Below are positions 8,367 through 18,164 of a stretch of 46,271 nt of DNA, piece by piece; the first letter of the stretch is position 1; every line of letters begins with the position of its first letter. Position numbers and translations under genes: made by a program. Source of the DNA: Helicobacter labacensis (lineage in GTDB: Bacteria > Campylobacterota > Campylobacteria > Campylobacterales > Helicobacteraceae); NCBI RefSeq assembly GCF_003660285.1, contig NZ_QXQQ01000013.1:1-46271 (forward strand), in the 5' to 3' direction. The notes beneath the pieces were generated by a model. That model made no database searches. It was not told the DNA's origin and saw only the letters and a program-made list of their open reading frames with translations.

Positions 8367-9371
8367 TTGGTGCGTGTGGCGATCAACGGGACAGGGCGCA
8401 TTGGTTTGTGTGCCGCGCGCATTGTGGCACAACGCGAGGACATGGAGTTAGTCGCCCTCAATTCTACTTGCCATTTAGACACCCTGATTCACTTGTTGCG
8501 TTATGACTCTTTGCATAGGCACAACATGCGCGTAGAAAAGATAGATGCGCAACATCTGTGCATGGGCAATAGCCTAAGCGTGCGTTTTTTGCAAGAACGC
8601 GATCCCTCTAAGTTAGATTTTGGCAACGCGCAGGTGGTTTTAGAATGCACGGGAAAATTTAACGACATCCATCTAGCTAAAGCGCATCTAAAAAATGCCA
8701 TAGAGCGCGTTATTATTTCTGCGCCAGCCACCAATACCCCCACTTTTGTGTATGGCGTGAATCACAGCGCTTATGCCAATGAACCCATCATCTCCAACGC
8801 CTCTTGCACCACTAATGCCTTAGCCCCGCTATTATTAGTGCTTGATGAAAATTTTGGCATCGAACACGCGTTGATGAGCACGATTCACAGCTACACTAAC
8901 GATCAAAATCTTCTAGACTCCAAACATAAAGACCTACGCCGTGCTAGAGCCGCAGGGTTAAATATGATCCCCACGAGCACCGGGGTCAATAAGGCTCTAG
9001 CCCACATCTTGCCCCATCTAGCCCCTAAAGTTAAGGGCTTAGCCTTGCGCGTGCCCACTCCGGTGGTGAGCTTGATTGATTTGAGTGTGCATACCCATCA
9101 AGAGATGAGCTTAGAGGGCATCCATGCGAGCATGCAATTAGCCAGCCGCACGCATTTAAAGGGCATTTTAGGCATTGATACCCACCAAAGAGTTTCTAGC
9201 GATTTTATTGATAGCCCCTATAGCGCGATCTATATTGAGGATCAAACCTTAGTTTTAGATAAACACCATGCTAAGATATTGGCGTGGTATGATAATGAGA
9301 TGGGTTATTCTCAACGGCTAGTGGAGATGGCTTATTACACAATGAAAGGGATACATGCTAGCAGGAATTAA
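8367..9371 (+). CDS. gapA: Glyceraldehyde-3-phosphate dehydrogenase
   Basis: A 334-residue GAPDH that interconverts glyceraldehyde-3-phosphate and 1,3-bisphosphoglycerate. It shows the Rossmann motif INGTGRIGL, catalytic Cys147 in SNASCTTNA, the catalytic His in IHSYTNDQ, and the C-terminal WYDNEMGYS. The cofactor loop reads LNST instead of the acidic residue typical of strict NAD enzymes, as in H. pylori GapA, so NADP use is plausible (inference). The start is TTG at 8367 or GTG at 8370, both behind AAAGGGG. It overlaps pgk by 17 bp and is followed by corA, the same order as HP1346-HP1344. Confidence 0.95.
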   Translation: MVRVAINGTGRIGLCAARIVAQREDMELVALNSTCHLDTLIHLLRYDSLHRHNMRVEKIDAQHLCMGNSLSVRFLQERDPSKLDFGNAQVVLECTGKFNDIHLAKAHLKNAIERVIISAPATNTPTFVYGVNHSAYANEPIISNASCTTNALAPLLLVLDENFGIEHALMSTIHSYTNDQNLLDSKHKDLRRARAAGLNMIPTSTGVNKALAHILPHLAPKVKGLALRVPTPVVSLIDLSVHTHQEMSLEGIHASMQLASRTHLKGILGIDTHQRVSSDFIDSPYSAIYIEDQTLVLDKHHAKILAWYDNEMGYSQRLVEMAYYTMKGIHASRN

Positions 9372-10587
9372 GCGCATGCAAGAGGTTTTGGGAATCCAAG
9401 ATGTGGCGTTGCAAGATCGAAATGTGGTGATCCGCGTGGATTTCAATGTGCCTTTGGATAAAGATTTCAACATCACAGAAGACACGCGCATGCGCGAAAG
9501 CATCCCTACGATCAATTACTGCATTGACAATGGAGCGCGCTCAGTGGTGTTGGTGGGGCATTTAGGGCGACCTGAACCCCAATTTGATGGGGATAAACAG
9601 AGTCAATTTTCTTTCAGCCATCTAGTCAAACGCCTAGAGAGGTTACTCAATAAAGAGGTCTTTTTTGCGCACTCTTTGGAAATGGCTAAACAATTGCAAG
9701 CCACACACACTAACCCGGTGGTTTTGGTTGAAAATTTGCGCTTTTATAGGGGCGAAAAGCAAAACGATCCAGAATTTGCCAAAGAATTAGCCAGTTTGTG
9801 CGATGTCTATGTCAATGATGCCTTTGGCACGAGCCATCGCAAACACGCTAGCACTTATGGGATTGCTGAATTTGTGCCCACTAAGGTCGCGGGTTTTTTG
9901 CTTAAAAAAGAGATCAACTCCTTTGCTAAGGCTCTAGCCAATCCCTTGCGCCCCGTGCTCTTGATCGTGGGGGGTTCTAAGGTGAGTTCTAAACTCAAAC
10001 TATTGCACAATATTTTAGATCGCGTGGATAAGATCATCATCGGGGGCGCGATGAGTAACACCTTTTTAAAAGCCTTAGGTTACCACATGCAAGCTTCCCT
10101 CGTGGAAGAGGATTTGGTTCAAGAAGCCTTAGAGATTTTGCAAGTGGCTAAAAAAAAGGGTGTGCATGTGTATTTGCCTGTGGATGTGGTGAGTAGCACC
10201 CACACGGATTACACCGATCATGTGCAAATCACTCCCGCCCAAGACATTCCCTTAAATCATATGGCTGTTGATATTGGACCAGCTACCTCTAAGCTCTTCT
10301 CTTTGGTGATTGCCAGCAGCCAAACCATCATTTGGAACGGACCGCTTGGAGTCTATGAAGTGCCTCTTTTCAGTCGGGGCTCATTCCAAATTGCTCATAG
10401 TATCTCTAATACCTATGCTTTCTCTTTGATTGGAGGGGGGGATACTATTGATGTCTTGACGCGTGCGGGTTATAAGGACAGTGTGAGTTTCATCTCCACA
10501 GGCGGGGGGGCGAGTTTGGAGCTCTTAGAGGGCAAGATTTTAGTCGCCTTTGAAGTGTTGGATCGCAAGACTCAAGAGCGCGCATGA
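9355..10587 (+). CDS. pgk: Phosphoglycerate kinase
   Basis: A 410-residue cytosolic enzyme making ATP from 1,3-bisphosphoglycerate. Substrate-binding [31 protein letters not shown] and the nucleotide-site GGSKVSSKL and GGGDTIDVL are all present. The ATG at 9355 sits 7 bp after GAAAGGG and matches the H. pylori N-terminus (MLA...MQ). It overlaps gapA by 17 bp and corA by 4 bp, so the three are one operon. Confidence 0.96.
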   Translation: MLAGIKRMQEVLGIQDVALQDRNVVIRVDFNVPLDKDFNITEDTRMRESIPTINYCIDNGARSVVLVGHLGRPEPQFDGDKQSQFSFSHLVKRLERLLNKEVFFAHSLEMAKQLQATHTNPVVLVENLRFYRGEKQNDPEFAKELASLCDVYVNDAFGTSHRKHASTYGIAEFVPTKVAGFLLKKEINSFAKALANPLRPVLLIVGGSKVSSKLKLLHNILDRVDKIIIGGAMSNTFLKALGYHMQASLVEEDLVQEALEILQVAKKKGVHVYLPVDVVSSTHTDYTDHVQITPAQDIPLNHMAVDIGPATSKLFSLVIASSQTIIWNGPLGVYEVPLFSRGSFQIAHSISNTYAFSLIGGGDTIDVLTRAGYKDSVSFISTGGGASLELLEGKILVAFEVLDRKTQERA

Positions 10588-11537
10588 TCAATGTCTTTGC
10601 CAAGAATCACGATTTTGTTGAAATCTTCGCTTTTCAGGGCTTTGAGAGTTTTCCCTTTGAGGAACAAAATATTCTTTGGTATGAACTCATCAACCCCACC
10701 TTTGCTGAACTCTGCTGTATCGCGCAAAATTACGATCTCAATCTCTATGAGGATCCCGAAAAAAGCGCGGTGGTGAAGTATTGGGAAAACAGCACTTCTA
10801 TCACGATCAACACCTACTTTATCTACAAAGACTCGCCCCTAGCTTTCCACACGCAAGCCATCACCTACTTTATCGCCAATAATATCCTCTTCACGCTTTA
10901 TAGTGGAGATTATCCCATCTTCCAAGAAGTGCAGCGGCGCGTGCTAGCCAGCCCCAAAAAATTCCATGACGGCTTTGACATCTTGGCTAAAATCCTAGAG
11001 CTCTACTTTGAAAAGGGCGCAGACTGCCTAGAGGAAGTCAATCGCGAAACCAGCGTGTTGCGCAAGCAAATTGTCTTTGATTTAGAGGCTTGCACCCATG
11101 AGGAAACCTTAATTTCTCTTTCTTTCTTGCAGGAATTTAACATGGAATTGCGCGATTCTTTATTTGACAAACGGCGCATCATCACCGCCCTTTTAAAGAG
11201 TAACAAGGTCGATAGCGAAACCAAGAACGATTTTAATATCATCATCAAGGATTTTAATTCTTTAGTGGAGTTTAGCACGGCTAATCTCAACGCCCTAGAT
11301 AATATCCAAAACCTTTTCACTTCCCAAGTCAATGTAGAGCAAAATAAGATCATCAAACTGTTTACCGTGGCGACAATGGCGATGATGCCCCCTACTCTAA
11401 TTGGGACAATCTATGGGATGAATTTTGAGTTCATGCCTGAATTGCGCTGGGAATTTGGCTACCCGGTGGCGATCGTGGCGATGATTGTTTCTACAATTCT
11501 GCCTATTTTGTATTTCAAAAAGAAGGGGTGGCTCTAG
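10584..11537 (+). CDS. corA: CorA magnesium/nickel/cobalt transporter
   Basis: A 317-residue channel with a long cytosolic alpha/beta and helical domain and two C-terminal membrane helices. The signature YGMNF closes the first helix, followed by a short acidic loop (MPELRWEFGYP) and a basic tail KKKGWL. It imports Mg2+ and, in H. pylori, contributes to Ni2+ and Co2+ uptake. ATGA overlap with pgk implies coupling. Its TAG stop overlaps the stop of the opposing gene within the palindrome CTAG at 11534-11537. Confidence 0.93.
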   Translation: MINVFAKNHDFVEIFAFQGFESFPFEEQNILWYELINPTFAELCCIAQNYDLNLYEDPEKSAVVKYWENSTSITINTYFIYKDSPLAFHTQAITYFIANNILFTLYSGDYPIFQEVQRRVLASPKKFHDGFDILAKILELYFEKGADCLEEVNRETSVLRKQIVFDLEACTHEETLISLSFLQEFNMELRDSLFDKRRIITALLKSNKVDSETKNDFNIIIKDFNSLVEFSTANLNALDNIQNLFTSQVNVEQNKIIKLFTVATMAMMPPTLIGTIYGMNFEFMPELRWEFGYPVAIVAMIVSTILPILYFKKKGWL

Positions 11538-12064
11538 GCTAACGCAAGCAAGCTTCCCAGTGTGCTAAGCCCTAAGATAAAGGCGATGAAGATGCCCTTG
11601 GTGTTTTTGCGCTTGAAACCCATAAGCAGACCACTCACATAGAACAAGCACAAGAACACCCCAAAGATAATTCCCCATATCTCTAAAGCCTTGCCCGCTT
11701 TACCCTTGTGCACCTGCATGATCACCCCTAGCGCGCTGCGCCGGATACTTGTGATCACACTTCTATCCCCCTTAGCACTCAAATTGATCTCATAACCCGC
11801 CGTGCCAATGAGTAAAGCCCCCTTGTGTCTTCTAGGTTCAATCTTAGAGGGTAAGGCGATGTTTTTTTGTTTTAAAAAGTCTAGGAGAAATTCTAATTCT
11901 TTTTCTTTGGGTGCAAGGGGCGCACTCCACTTAGTGATCTGCGCTCCGCTATTGGCGTTGAAACCCAACAAAAACGCCACCCCACTAACCACAAACAGCA
12001 ACGCCACGGGCAGAAAAAACACGCTAGCATAAGCGTGGAATTTGTAGAGGTTTTGCAGGGACAT
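11534..12064 (-). CDS. PepSY-associated TM-type membrane protein
   Basis: A 176-residue protein with one N-terminal membrane helix (SVFFLPVALLFVVSGVAFLL), a periplasmic domain of about 100 residues, and two C-terminal helices (IIFGVFLCLFYVSGLLMGF and IFIAFILGLSTLGSLLALA). This layout, plus the HxYxxxxFLP start and the HKGKAGKALEIWG approach to the second helix, resembles small PepSY_TM proteins, some of which act in iron or reductase contexts. Function here is unknown. It starts on the stop of the upstream ligase-like gene (TAATG), so the two are coupled. Confidence 0.55.
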   Translation of the reverse strand: MSLQNLYKFHAYASVFFLPVALLFVVSGVAFLLGFNANSGAQITKWSAPLAPKEKELEFLLDFLKQKNIALPSKIEPRRHKGALLIGTAGYEINLSAKGDRSVITSIRRSALGVIMQVHKGKAGKALEIWGIIFGVFLCLFYVSGLLMGFKRKNTKGIFIAFILGLSTLGSLLALA

Positions 12065-13236
12065 TATTGCAAAATATGGCTAGCAAATTTAGAATAATTG
12101 TCCATCACCAGCCCCCCCTTGCGAAAACCCAGCCCACACGCCTCATAGGCAAAAAACACATTGGGTTGGTAGTAAAACTCCCCCACCCTATTAAGCGGGG
12201 CGTATTCTTGATACACCGGCTTATGATTACCATATACCCCCTGTGTTTGGAAAACCACGCTCAAATCGGGATTTAAAATTTGCACATTCGCCCCCTCTCT
12301 ACCAAAAGAAACCTTGCGCACTTGTTTTTTGTTTTGCAAGGGCTCATAACTGGCTTCTAAAAGCAGGGGGTGGTTGGGGTAGCGCTCCCAAAGCACCTTT
12401 AAAAAGCGTTTGCTTTGGAAAAGGAGCGTATAAGCGGGGTTTAAAAAAATAGTATTTTGGTTAGCCATCATGTCTTGCATGAGCAAGGCTAATTCGGGCT
12501 CATCAATGGCGATACTCTCCCAAGGCACTAACTTAAATAAAAACTCGTAATTCACGCCCTCAAAGAATACGCCCGTTTGTGCGTTGAATTGCACCTCATC
12601 CATGTAAGCAAAATGCGTTTGAAAGCCCGCACTTTGCGCGGCATCTTGTAAAAATTTCACACTTCTCTCTTCCTCAGAACTCCCCCGCACACTAGAAAAG
12701 AGAATCTTCCAACCCTCATACATATTTTCAAAAGCACTCACATCCTCGCTCAGAGTTACAAGGCGTTTAAAATTCTGGCTCAAAGCTTCATGGATGTTGT
12801 TAAATTGCAAATCCTCATTATAGCCATTGTGTTTGAGCAAAGCCCATTGAACCACAGCACTCTCATAGAGCATGGTAGGCGTGTCCGCGTTAAACTCCAA
12901 AAGCTTAATGGGCTGTCCATCTAACCCTCCAGCTAAATCAAAACGCCCATAAATATGCCAATGCACCTCTTCTTCAAAGCTTTGCTTAATCATAGGAATC
13001 AAGCTATTAGGAATATCTAGCTCAAAAAAGCGTTCTTGATCAATGACCATCTGCGCGGTCTCTACAAACATGTCATAGAGTTCATTGCAGGCTTCATAAT
13101 AGGCATTGGCTTCTTGCTGGCTCACCACCACTAAATCATTGCTAATATAGGGGCTAGCATCTAAATCGGTGTGCCAATCTAGTCCGATCTCCTCTAAGGC
13201 TTGGGCACTCAAGGGGTTTAAAGTTTTAAGGCGCAT
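12064..13236 (-). CDS. Glutathionylspermidine synthase-like ATP-grasp protein
   Basis: A 390-residue protein of the GSP_synth family (E. coli YgiC/YjfC type; HP0233 in H. pylori). Typical segments are IYGRFDLAGG, LLEFNADTPTMLYESAVVQW, the central LFKLVPWE, and the C-terminal YGNHKPVYQEYAPL. The family resembles the synthetase half of glutathionylspermidine synthase, but stand-alone members have no settled reaction. Conserved pairing with the UPF0323 lipoprotein upstream, 9 bp away, suggests an envelope role (inference). Confidence 0.85.
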   Translation of the reverse strand: MRLKTLNPLSAQALEEIGLDWHTDLDASPYISNDLVVVSQQEANAYYEACNELYDMFVETAQMVIDQERFFELDIPNSLIPMIKQSFEEEVHWHIYGRFDLAGGLDGQPIKLLEFNADTPTMLYESAVVQWALLKHNGYNEDLQFNNIHEALSQNFKRLVTLSEDVSAFENMYEGWKILFSSVRGSSEEERSVKFLQDAAQSAGFQTHFAYMDEVQFNAQTGVFFEGVNYEFLFKLVPWESIAIDEPELALLMQDMMANQNTIFLNPAYTLLFQSKRFLKVLWERYPNHPLLLEASYEPLQNKKQVRKVSFGREGANVQILNPDLSVVFQTQGVYGNHKPVYQEYAPLNRVGEFYYQPNVFFAYEACGLGFRKGGLVMDNYSKFASHILQ

Positions 13237-13245
13237 GGTTGTCCT

Positions 13246-14019
13246 TTAAGAAATATTAGATCCGCGTTGCGTTCCAAAAAACCCGCTACGCCCCTGTTGC
13301 GTGGTGTTTTGTGTGGGGGTTGAGGGGGTGGTTGGATGGGCTAGGGGTCTGTTTTGGTTAGCCGGGCTTGTGGCTGAGCTTGGACTCGCATTTGTCGCTG
13401 GGCTTGTGGTCGGGCTGTGGTTTTGCGATCCAAAAAACCCGCTACGGTTGGGGCTAGCTGGAGGCGTGCCTGCCGTTCCTCTAAAATTATTTTGGCTGCG
13501 TTGGTAGGCTTGGGGTGAGCTGTAATTTCTCTGGGCGTTTTGTTGGTAATTGGGATTATTAAAAAGCTTATTGCCAATGTAGCTCCCCAAAATAGCTCCA
13601 GCCGCGCTCCCCAAAATAGCCGCACCAATGCCCAGCCCTGAGCCCCCTCCCTCAGCGGGGGGTTTGGTCAGCTGGCTGCTCCCCTTGTCTATCTTAGCCT
13701 CCTCCTCTTTGATAAGCTTTTGCACCTCTTCATCGCTCAACATGCGCTCCTTGCCCTGCATGTCGCGCACCACGACTCGGGTTTTGTCGCTGGGGTATTC
13801 TTCAGCCACCTTGTAACTCTTATCGGGCTGTTCTTGCAAGATCACCAGCGCGCCCTTTTTGATCTGCTGGGTTTGGCTACTACTTTCTTTGGGCTTTTCT
13901 GGGGTGTTTTGCGGGGCTTTTTGTGAATCGTCCTTACAACCAGCCAAAGCCACTACCACCACCGCGCTAAGCCCCCCTACAATGGCGTAATCTGAGATTT
14001 TCCTAAATGGAGTTTGCAT
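13246..14019 (-). CDS. UPF0323 family lipoprotein
   Basis: The sequence closely follows the HP0232 family. It has the N-terminal [15 protein letters not shown], a lipobox-like ALAGC, the conserved core [20 protein letters not shown], and the glycine-zipper [19 protein letters not shown]. The C-terminal 80 residues are low-complexity Ser/Thr/Pro/Asn/Gln with RSGFFG twice. The ATG at 14019 has AAGGG in place; the in-frame ATG at 14046 lacks a ribosome site. It is probably anchored in the envelope; function unknown. It is the first gene of a minus operon with the ligase-like and PepSY-type genes. Confidence 0.88.
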   Translation of the reverse strand: MQTPFRKISDYAIVGGLSAVVVVALAGCKDDSQKAPQNTPEKPKESSSQTQQIKKGALVILQEQPDKSYKVAEEYPSDKTRVVVRDMQGKERMLSDEEVQKLIKEEEAKIDKGSSQLTKPPAEGGGSGLGIGAAILGSAAGAILGSYIGNKLFNNPNYQQNAQRNYSSPQAYQRSQNNFRGTAGTPPASPNRSGFFGSQNHSPTTSPATNASPSSATSPANQNRPLAHPTTPSTPTQNTTQQGRSGFFGTQRGSNIS

Positions 14020-14055
14020 TTTTACCCTTGTGTTAAAAGCTTTCATATTAGCATA

Positions 14056-15732
14056 TCATATTTTAAACTGCCCGATGTCTGAGTCCAATTCCACGGTCGA
14101 GGTGTGTAGAGAATTGGCTAACTCTAGCACCTTGAGCGCATTTTGGACGGATTGCTGGGCGTTTTTCTCAACATTGGTGAGCTTTTCAAGCATGGCGCTA
14201 ATATTTTCACCCGTCTTTGTGTAATTGCGGATAAACCCATGCGTGTTCTCAATCATGGTTTCAATATCCGCGCTCATGCCTTTAAAATTCTTTTGCACCT
14301 CCAAACTATTCTCACTCAAATCCTTGATTTTCTTGGAATTATGATTCATTTGGCTGGCGACATCATTAATTTCTTGGACAATCACCCCAATGGTGGAATT
14401 GATCTCAGAAAGAGATTTCTGCGTGCGCGCGGCTAGGTTTCTCACTTCATCAGCCACCACCGCAAAGCCTCTGCCATGTTCACCCGCGCGTGCGGCTTCG
14501 ATGGCGGCATTCAAGGCTAATAAATTGGTTTGGTCGGCGATTTCGTTAATGAAATGCAAAATCCCTTTCACACTGTCGGCATTTTTACTGAGCTGTTCAA
14601 TTTGCACTGAGAGCTCCTCTTCTGTGCGCGCGACCTCTAAAATGTAATCGAGCATGCCAGCAAGCGAAGTGTTGGAGACATGGATTGAGTCCTGAGTCCT
14701 GCCTAATTTGCTGCCCACTTCCTGAGCTTCCCCGATTAACACCCCCATAGTGTTAGAAAAATCCAAAGAAGAGAGGTGGAGTTCCCTAATCATTGCAAGG
14801 TTGGTGCGTGTGTAGCCGGTGGCATTGGTGATAAACTTTTGTAGCGAATCTGCTAAGGTTTTATTTTCCATGCTGTGGTGCTGGACATTTTTCATCACCT
14901 CATGGATACTCTCCACAAAGTGGTTGATATAAGTTCCCGCCTGCCCGATCTCATCATGAGGATAGGTAACCTTAAAACGGCTGGTGAGATCTTTATCTCC
15001 ATGCGAAAAGGTGGCGATTCGAGTCACCAAAGCCTTGAGGCGGTTAAAAATGGTGAAATACATTAAAATAGCCGAAATGGCGACAATGCCTGCCATGATG
15101 CTCACATTCCATGCCACCAAGATTTTGGCATCATCCCTATCTTGTTTTTTAACCCGTGTTTCCAAAGTGCCAAAATCCTTGATGATGTCGCTGTAATAAG
15201 AAGTAACAGCTAGCACAAGATTTCCAGAAGGGTCTAAGTGGGCATAGGCGACTTTGGATTCAGGCTTACCCCCCACATTTTTAGGGACTTTATAGCGCAC
15301 ATACCCCCCGCCCGCATTGGCTTGCTCGATTAAATCTTTAACATAGGCGATGTGATCGGCGCTCATTAAATCGAGACCATTCTTGCCTTCATGGGAGGGG
15401 TTAGCTGGGTCTAAAAGCACTGTTCCGGTCTTTTCTAGCACCAAGATGTAGTAGATGCTAGTGTCGCCATTGATCTCTTGCAATAAGTTTAAAATAGAGC
15501 GCACAGCTTCTTGTTTGCTTTGGGTGTGGTAAAACACGCGCAAGGAACGCTCCAATAAGCCATACATGTATTTAAGAGCGTATTCCTTCTTTTGGATGTC
15601 ATCTTGCTCGGTCTCCTCAATAATATCCTGCACTAATTTGTGTCTCTTATAGTCAGCCACAACCACCAAGATCGTCCCCATCACCACCAAAGATATAAAG
15701 AGATTTCCCATGATTTTTAGACTCAAACGCAT
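14056..15732 (-). CDS. Methyl-accepting chemotaxis protein, sCache type
   Basis: A 558-residue chemoreceptor: TM1 (about 9-27), a periplasmic domain of about 170 residues, TM2 (about 208-228), HAMP, and a signalling hairpin with the tip [20 protein letters not shown]. The periplasmic motifs ([39 protein letters not shown]) fit a single-Cache_2 domain, which in related receptors binds small carboxylates (ligand here is inference). There is no C-terminal CheR/CheB pentapeptide. It is a tandem paralog of the next gene upstream; an 80-bp stretch is identical between them. Confidence 0.93.
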   Translation of the reverse strand: MRLSLKIMGNLFISLVVMGTILVVVADYKRHKLVQDIIEETEQDDIQKKEYALKYMYGLLERSLRVFYHTQSKQEAVRSILNLLQEINGDTSIYYILVLEKTGTVLLDPANPSHEGKNGLDLMSADHIAYVKDLIEQANAGGGYVRYKVPKNVGGKPESKVAYAHLDPSGNLVLAVTSYYSDIIKDFGTLETRVKKQDRDDAKILVAWNVSIMAGIVAISAILMYFTIFNRLKALVTRIATFSHGDKDLTSRFKVTYPHDEIGQAGTYINHFVESIHEVMKNVQHHSMENKTLADSLQKFITNATGYTRTNLAMIRELHLSSLDFSNTMGVLIGEAQEVGSKLGRTQDSIHVSNTSLAGMLDYILEVARTEEELSVQIEQLSKNADSVKGILHFINEIADQTNLLALNAAIEAARAGEHGRGFAVVADEVRNLAARTQKSLSEINSTIGVIVQEINDVASQMNHNSKKIKDLSENSLEVQKNFKGMSADIETMIENTHGFIRNYTKTGENISAMLEKLTNVEKNAQQSVQNALKVLELANSLHTSTVELDSDIGQFKI

Positions 15733-15764
15733 GCCATCTCTCTTTGAATAGATATGCAGGCACT

Positions 15765-15770
15765 AATATA
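15765..15770 (-). promoter_or_regulatory. -10-like box for the downstream chemoreceptor gene
   Basis: TATATT on the minus strand in the 70-bp gap between the two receptor genes, about 33 bp before the ATG at 15732. It may allow separate expression of the second receptor. Confidence 0.35.
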
Positions 15771-15802
15771 CACCATAAAGCAAAATTTACAGCATAAACC
15801 CT

Positions 15803-17485
15803 CTAAATCTTAAATTGTTTGATATTAGCGTCTAATTCCAAGGCTGAGGTGTGCAAGGAATTGGAAAGATTTAGCACTTCTTGGGTATTGCGCGCGCCCT
15901 CTTGGGTGCTCTGTTCGATGGAGTTGAGTTTGGCGATCATGCCTGCGATGTCTTCGCTGGTTTTGAGATAATTGCGGATAAAGTTCTGGGTGTCGCTCAA
16001 CATGCCCCCCATCTCCACGCTCATGCCCTCAAAGCTCTGTTGCACCTGCGCGCTATTGGTGCTCAAATCGCGGATTTTCTTAGAGTTATGCCCCATTTGA
16101 GTCGCCACATCATTAATTTCTTGGACAATCACCCCAATGGTGGAATTGATCTCAGAAAGAGATTTCTGCGTGCGCGCGGCTAGGTTCCTCACTTCATCAG
16201 CCACCACCGCAAAGCCTCTGCCATGCTCGCCCGCGCGTGCGGCTTCAATGGCGGCGTTGAGCGCGAGCAAATTGGTTTGGTTAGCGATGTCGTCAATGAT
16301 GTGCAAAATCGCCTTGACATTGTCCGCGTTCTTACTCAGTTGTTCAATTTGCAAGGCTAGGGTTTCCTCAGTCTGCGCGCTCTCTATGATATGCCCTAAC
16401 ATGCCACTTAGCGCGCTATTGGATTGGTTGATCGAATCTTGGGTTTTACCCAATTTGTCGCTCACGCTCTGGGCTTCGTTCAAAGAGGTTTTCATCGTTG
16501 TTGAGAGGTCTAAAGAGGTGTTATAAAGCTGTTTGATCTCTTGGATACTGTGTTGGGTGTTGGCGGTGGTTTGGGCGATGATCGTGTTCAAAGAAGTGGC
16601 AAGTTGGCGGTTTTGCACGCTGTGTTGCGAGATGTTTTTAACCACGCCATGGATGTCCTCCACAAAACCATTGATCAAGGCTCCGGTTTGGGCGATTTCA
16701 TCTTTAGAATGATCGGGAGGGAAACGGCTGGTTAAATCCTTATCTCCTTGCGTGAAAGCGACCACCTTGGACATTAAAGTCTTTAGGCGTGTAAAAATCG
16801 TCCAACGCATGAATAGAGCCGAACAGAGGAGAATCCCCACAATCACACAGACATACAACCCCACCAAAGTTACCCATTCCTTAGCTTCTTGGGCTTTAGC
16901 CATCTTGGTTAGAGCTTGTGCGTCTTGGGCGATGTCGCTGTAATAAGAAGTTACCGCAAAGATCAAATTCTCTTCAGGATCAAAGTGCACATACGCCACT
17001 TTGGGTTCAGGAACACCCCCAGCCACCTTAGGCATTTCATAGCGCACATAGCCCCCACCCGCTTTAGCTACATCCAAAAACGCACGCACATAGTAAACCC
17101 CATCAGTGCTTTTGAGTTCTAACCCACTCTTGCCCTGCATATGGGGTATGACTGGAGCGTAGATCACCTTGCCGGTCTTATCCACCACCACGATGTAGTA
17201 AATGTCTGGGTTATTATTGATCTCAGCAATGAGGTCTAGAGCCGATCGCAAAGCCATTTCTTGATTCTGTGTGCGGTGGAAAATTCTCAAGGAGTATTCC
17301 AGCACAGAATACATGTGTTTGAGATTGTATTCCTTCTTGGCGATGTTTTGCTTTTTGGCAATGTGGGTGATGTGGTAGACGAGTTCTTTGCGCATGTAGG
17401 CGGCTACGCACAGGACAACAATCCCCATCGCCACTAGAGATAAAAACACATTGAGCAACATCTTGGAACCTAAGCGCATACGCAC
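15803..17485 (-). CDS. Methyl-accepting chemotaxis protein, sCache type
   Basis: A 560-residue paralog of the neighbouring receptor with the same plan: TM1, single-Cache periplasmic domain ([43 protein letters not shown]), TM2, HAMP and signalling tip [20 protein letters not shown]. The sensor halves have diverged clearly while the tip is nearly identical, suggesting different ligands with the same output to CheA/CheW. The start ATG at 17485 is followed by the arginine-rich MRMRLGSK. Confidence 0.93.
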   Translation of the reverse strand: MRMRLGSKMLLNVFLSLVAMGIVVLCVAAYMRKELVYHITHIAKKQNIAKKEYNLKHMYSVLEYSLRIFHRTQNQEMALRSALDLIAEINNNPDIYYIVVVDKTGKVIYAPVIPHMQGKSGLELKSTDGVYYVRAFLDVAKAGGGYVRYEMPKVAGGVPEPKVAYVHFDPEENLIFAVTSYYSDIAQDAQALTKMAKAQEAKEWVTLVGLYVCVIVGILLCSALFMRWTIFTRLKTLMSKVVAFTQGDKDLTSRFPPDHSKDEIAQTGALINGFVEDIHGVVKNISQHSVQNRQLATSLNTIIAQTTANTQHSIQEIKQLYNTSLDLSTTMKTSLNEAQSVSDKLGKTQDSINQSNSALSGMLGHIIESAQTEETLALQIEQLSKNADNVKAILHIIDDIANQTNLLALNAAIEAARAGEHGRGFAVVADEVRNLAARTQKSLSEINSTIGVIVQEINDVATQMGHNSKKIRDLSTNSAQVQQSFEGMSVEMGGMLSDTQNFIRNYLKTSEDIAGMIAKLNSIEQSTQEGARNTQEVLNLSNSLHTSALELDANIKQFKI

Positions 17486-17535
17486 CCCCTAAAAAAAGAG
17501 CAATTCTAACATTATCCCCTAAGAATAGCAATGAG

Positions 17536-18126
17536 TCAAAATCTATAATGCACTGCTAACCCATAATGCGCCCCTCTCTTTTCATCTAGCCCAATTTCGG
17601 GGTAAAGCTCCCAATTACGGCGGTATTTGGAGGTAAAGAGATAGGCAAAACCCCAGCCAATCAAACTCCCCACCACCACTTGTAAAATCGTGTGTTTGCG
17701 CGCCACCACACGACTCGCATCAGTCAATACGGCTAAAGCGATCACAGGCAAAGCCGGTTTCCAGCCATAGCGATAAAACACAAACCCGGCTGCACTCCAT
17801 GCCCCCCCGGCATGCCCGCTGGGCATCCCCCGCCAGCTATCACAACAAGGGCGTTTAGCAAAGGGCACTTTAACCCCGCGATCATGCGCGCTTTGGAACG
17901 CTCCCTTGATCCCATAAATCACCCCTTGGGTTACAAAACTCCCTATGGCTAATTCCCCTAGCCCTCTATAATCGCGCATACCAAGGCTCACTACCCCCAC
18001 AAAAATGGGCATCAAGCGCAAGACATCCCCAATATCTTCTAAAATCTTGACTTCTTGTGCACTAGGCGCACCCTCCAAGCGCGCACAGAGTAACAACGCC
18101 AAACCTGCTCGCATGATTTTTTGCAT
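17536..18126 (-). CDS. lpxF: PAP2 phosphatase, probable lipid A 4'-phosphatase LpxF
   Basis: A 196-residue PAP2-superfamily membrane phosphatase with the three motifs K-V-P-F-A-K-RP, PSGHAG and SRVVARKHTILQVV. The conserved neighbourhood (head to head with wecA, then pdxJ-pdxA) is that of HP1580, the H. pylori lipid A 4'-phosphatase whose action gives resistance to cationic peptides. A signal-like N-terminus and a beta-like end (YGLAVHYRF) are present. The ATG at 18126 is chosen because TATAAT (18134-18139) lies 7 bp before it; the ATG at 18135 overlaps that box. Ortholog identity rests on motifs plus synteny. Confidence 0.8.
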   Translation of the reverse strand: MQKIMRAGLALLLCARLEGAPSAQEVKILEDIGDVLRLMPIFVGVVSLGMRDYRGLGELAIGSFVTQGVIYGIKGAFQSAHDRGVKVPFAKRPCCDSWRGMPSGHAGGAWSAAGFVFYRYGWKPALPVIALAVLTDASRVVARKHTILQVVVGSLIGWGFAYLFTSKYRRNWELYPEIGLDEKRGAHYGLAVHYRF

Positions 18127-18133
18127 AACCCCC

Positions 18134-18142
18134 ATTATAGCA
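18134..18142 (-). promoter_or_regulatory. Extended -10 for lpxF (leaderless geometry)
   Basis: TGCTATAAT on the minus strand. Seven bases separate TATAAT from the lpxF ATG at 18126, so the predicted transcript start is the A of the start codon. Confidence 0.5.
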
Positions 18143-18152
18143 TTTTGTTAGG

Positions 18153-18158
18153 TATAAT
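18153..18158 (+). promoter_or_regulatory. -10 for wecA (leaderless geometry)
   Basis: TATAAT with six bases (GCGGGT) before the wecA ATG at 18165. It is arranged back to back with the lpxF promoter in a 38-bp gap. Confidence 0.5.
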
Positions 18159-18164
18159 GCGGGT

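Noticed and set aside
10431-10520. Runs of seven or eight G in pgk as phase-variation tracts
   Set aside because: They encode the conserved glycine motifs of the enzyme and are broken by other bases in ordinary codons; pgk is a core gene.
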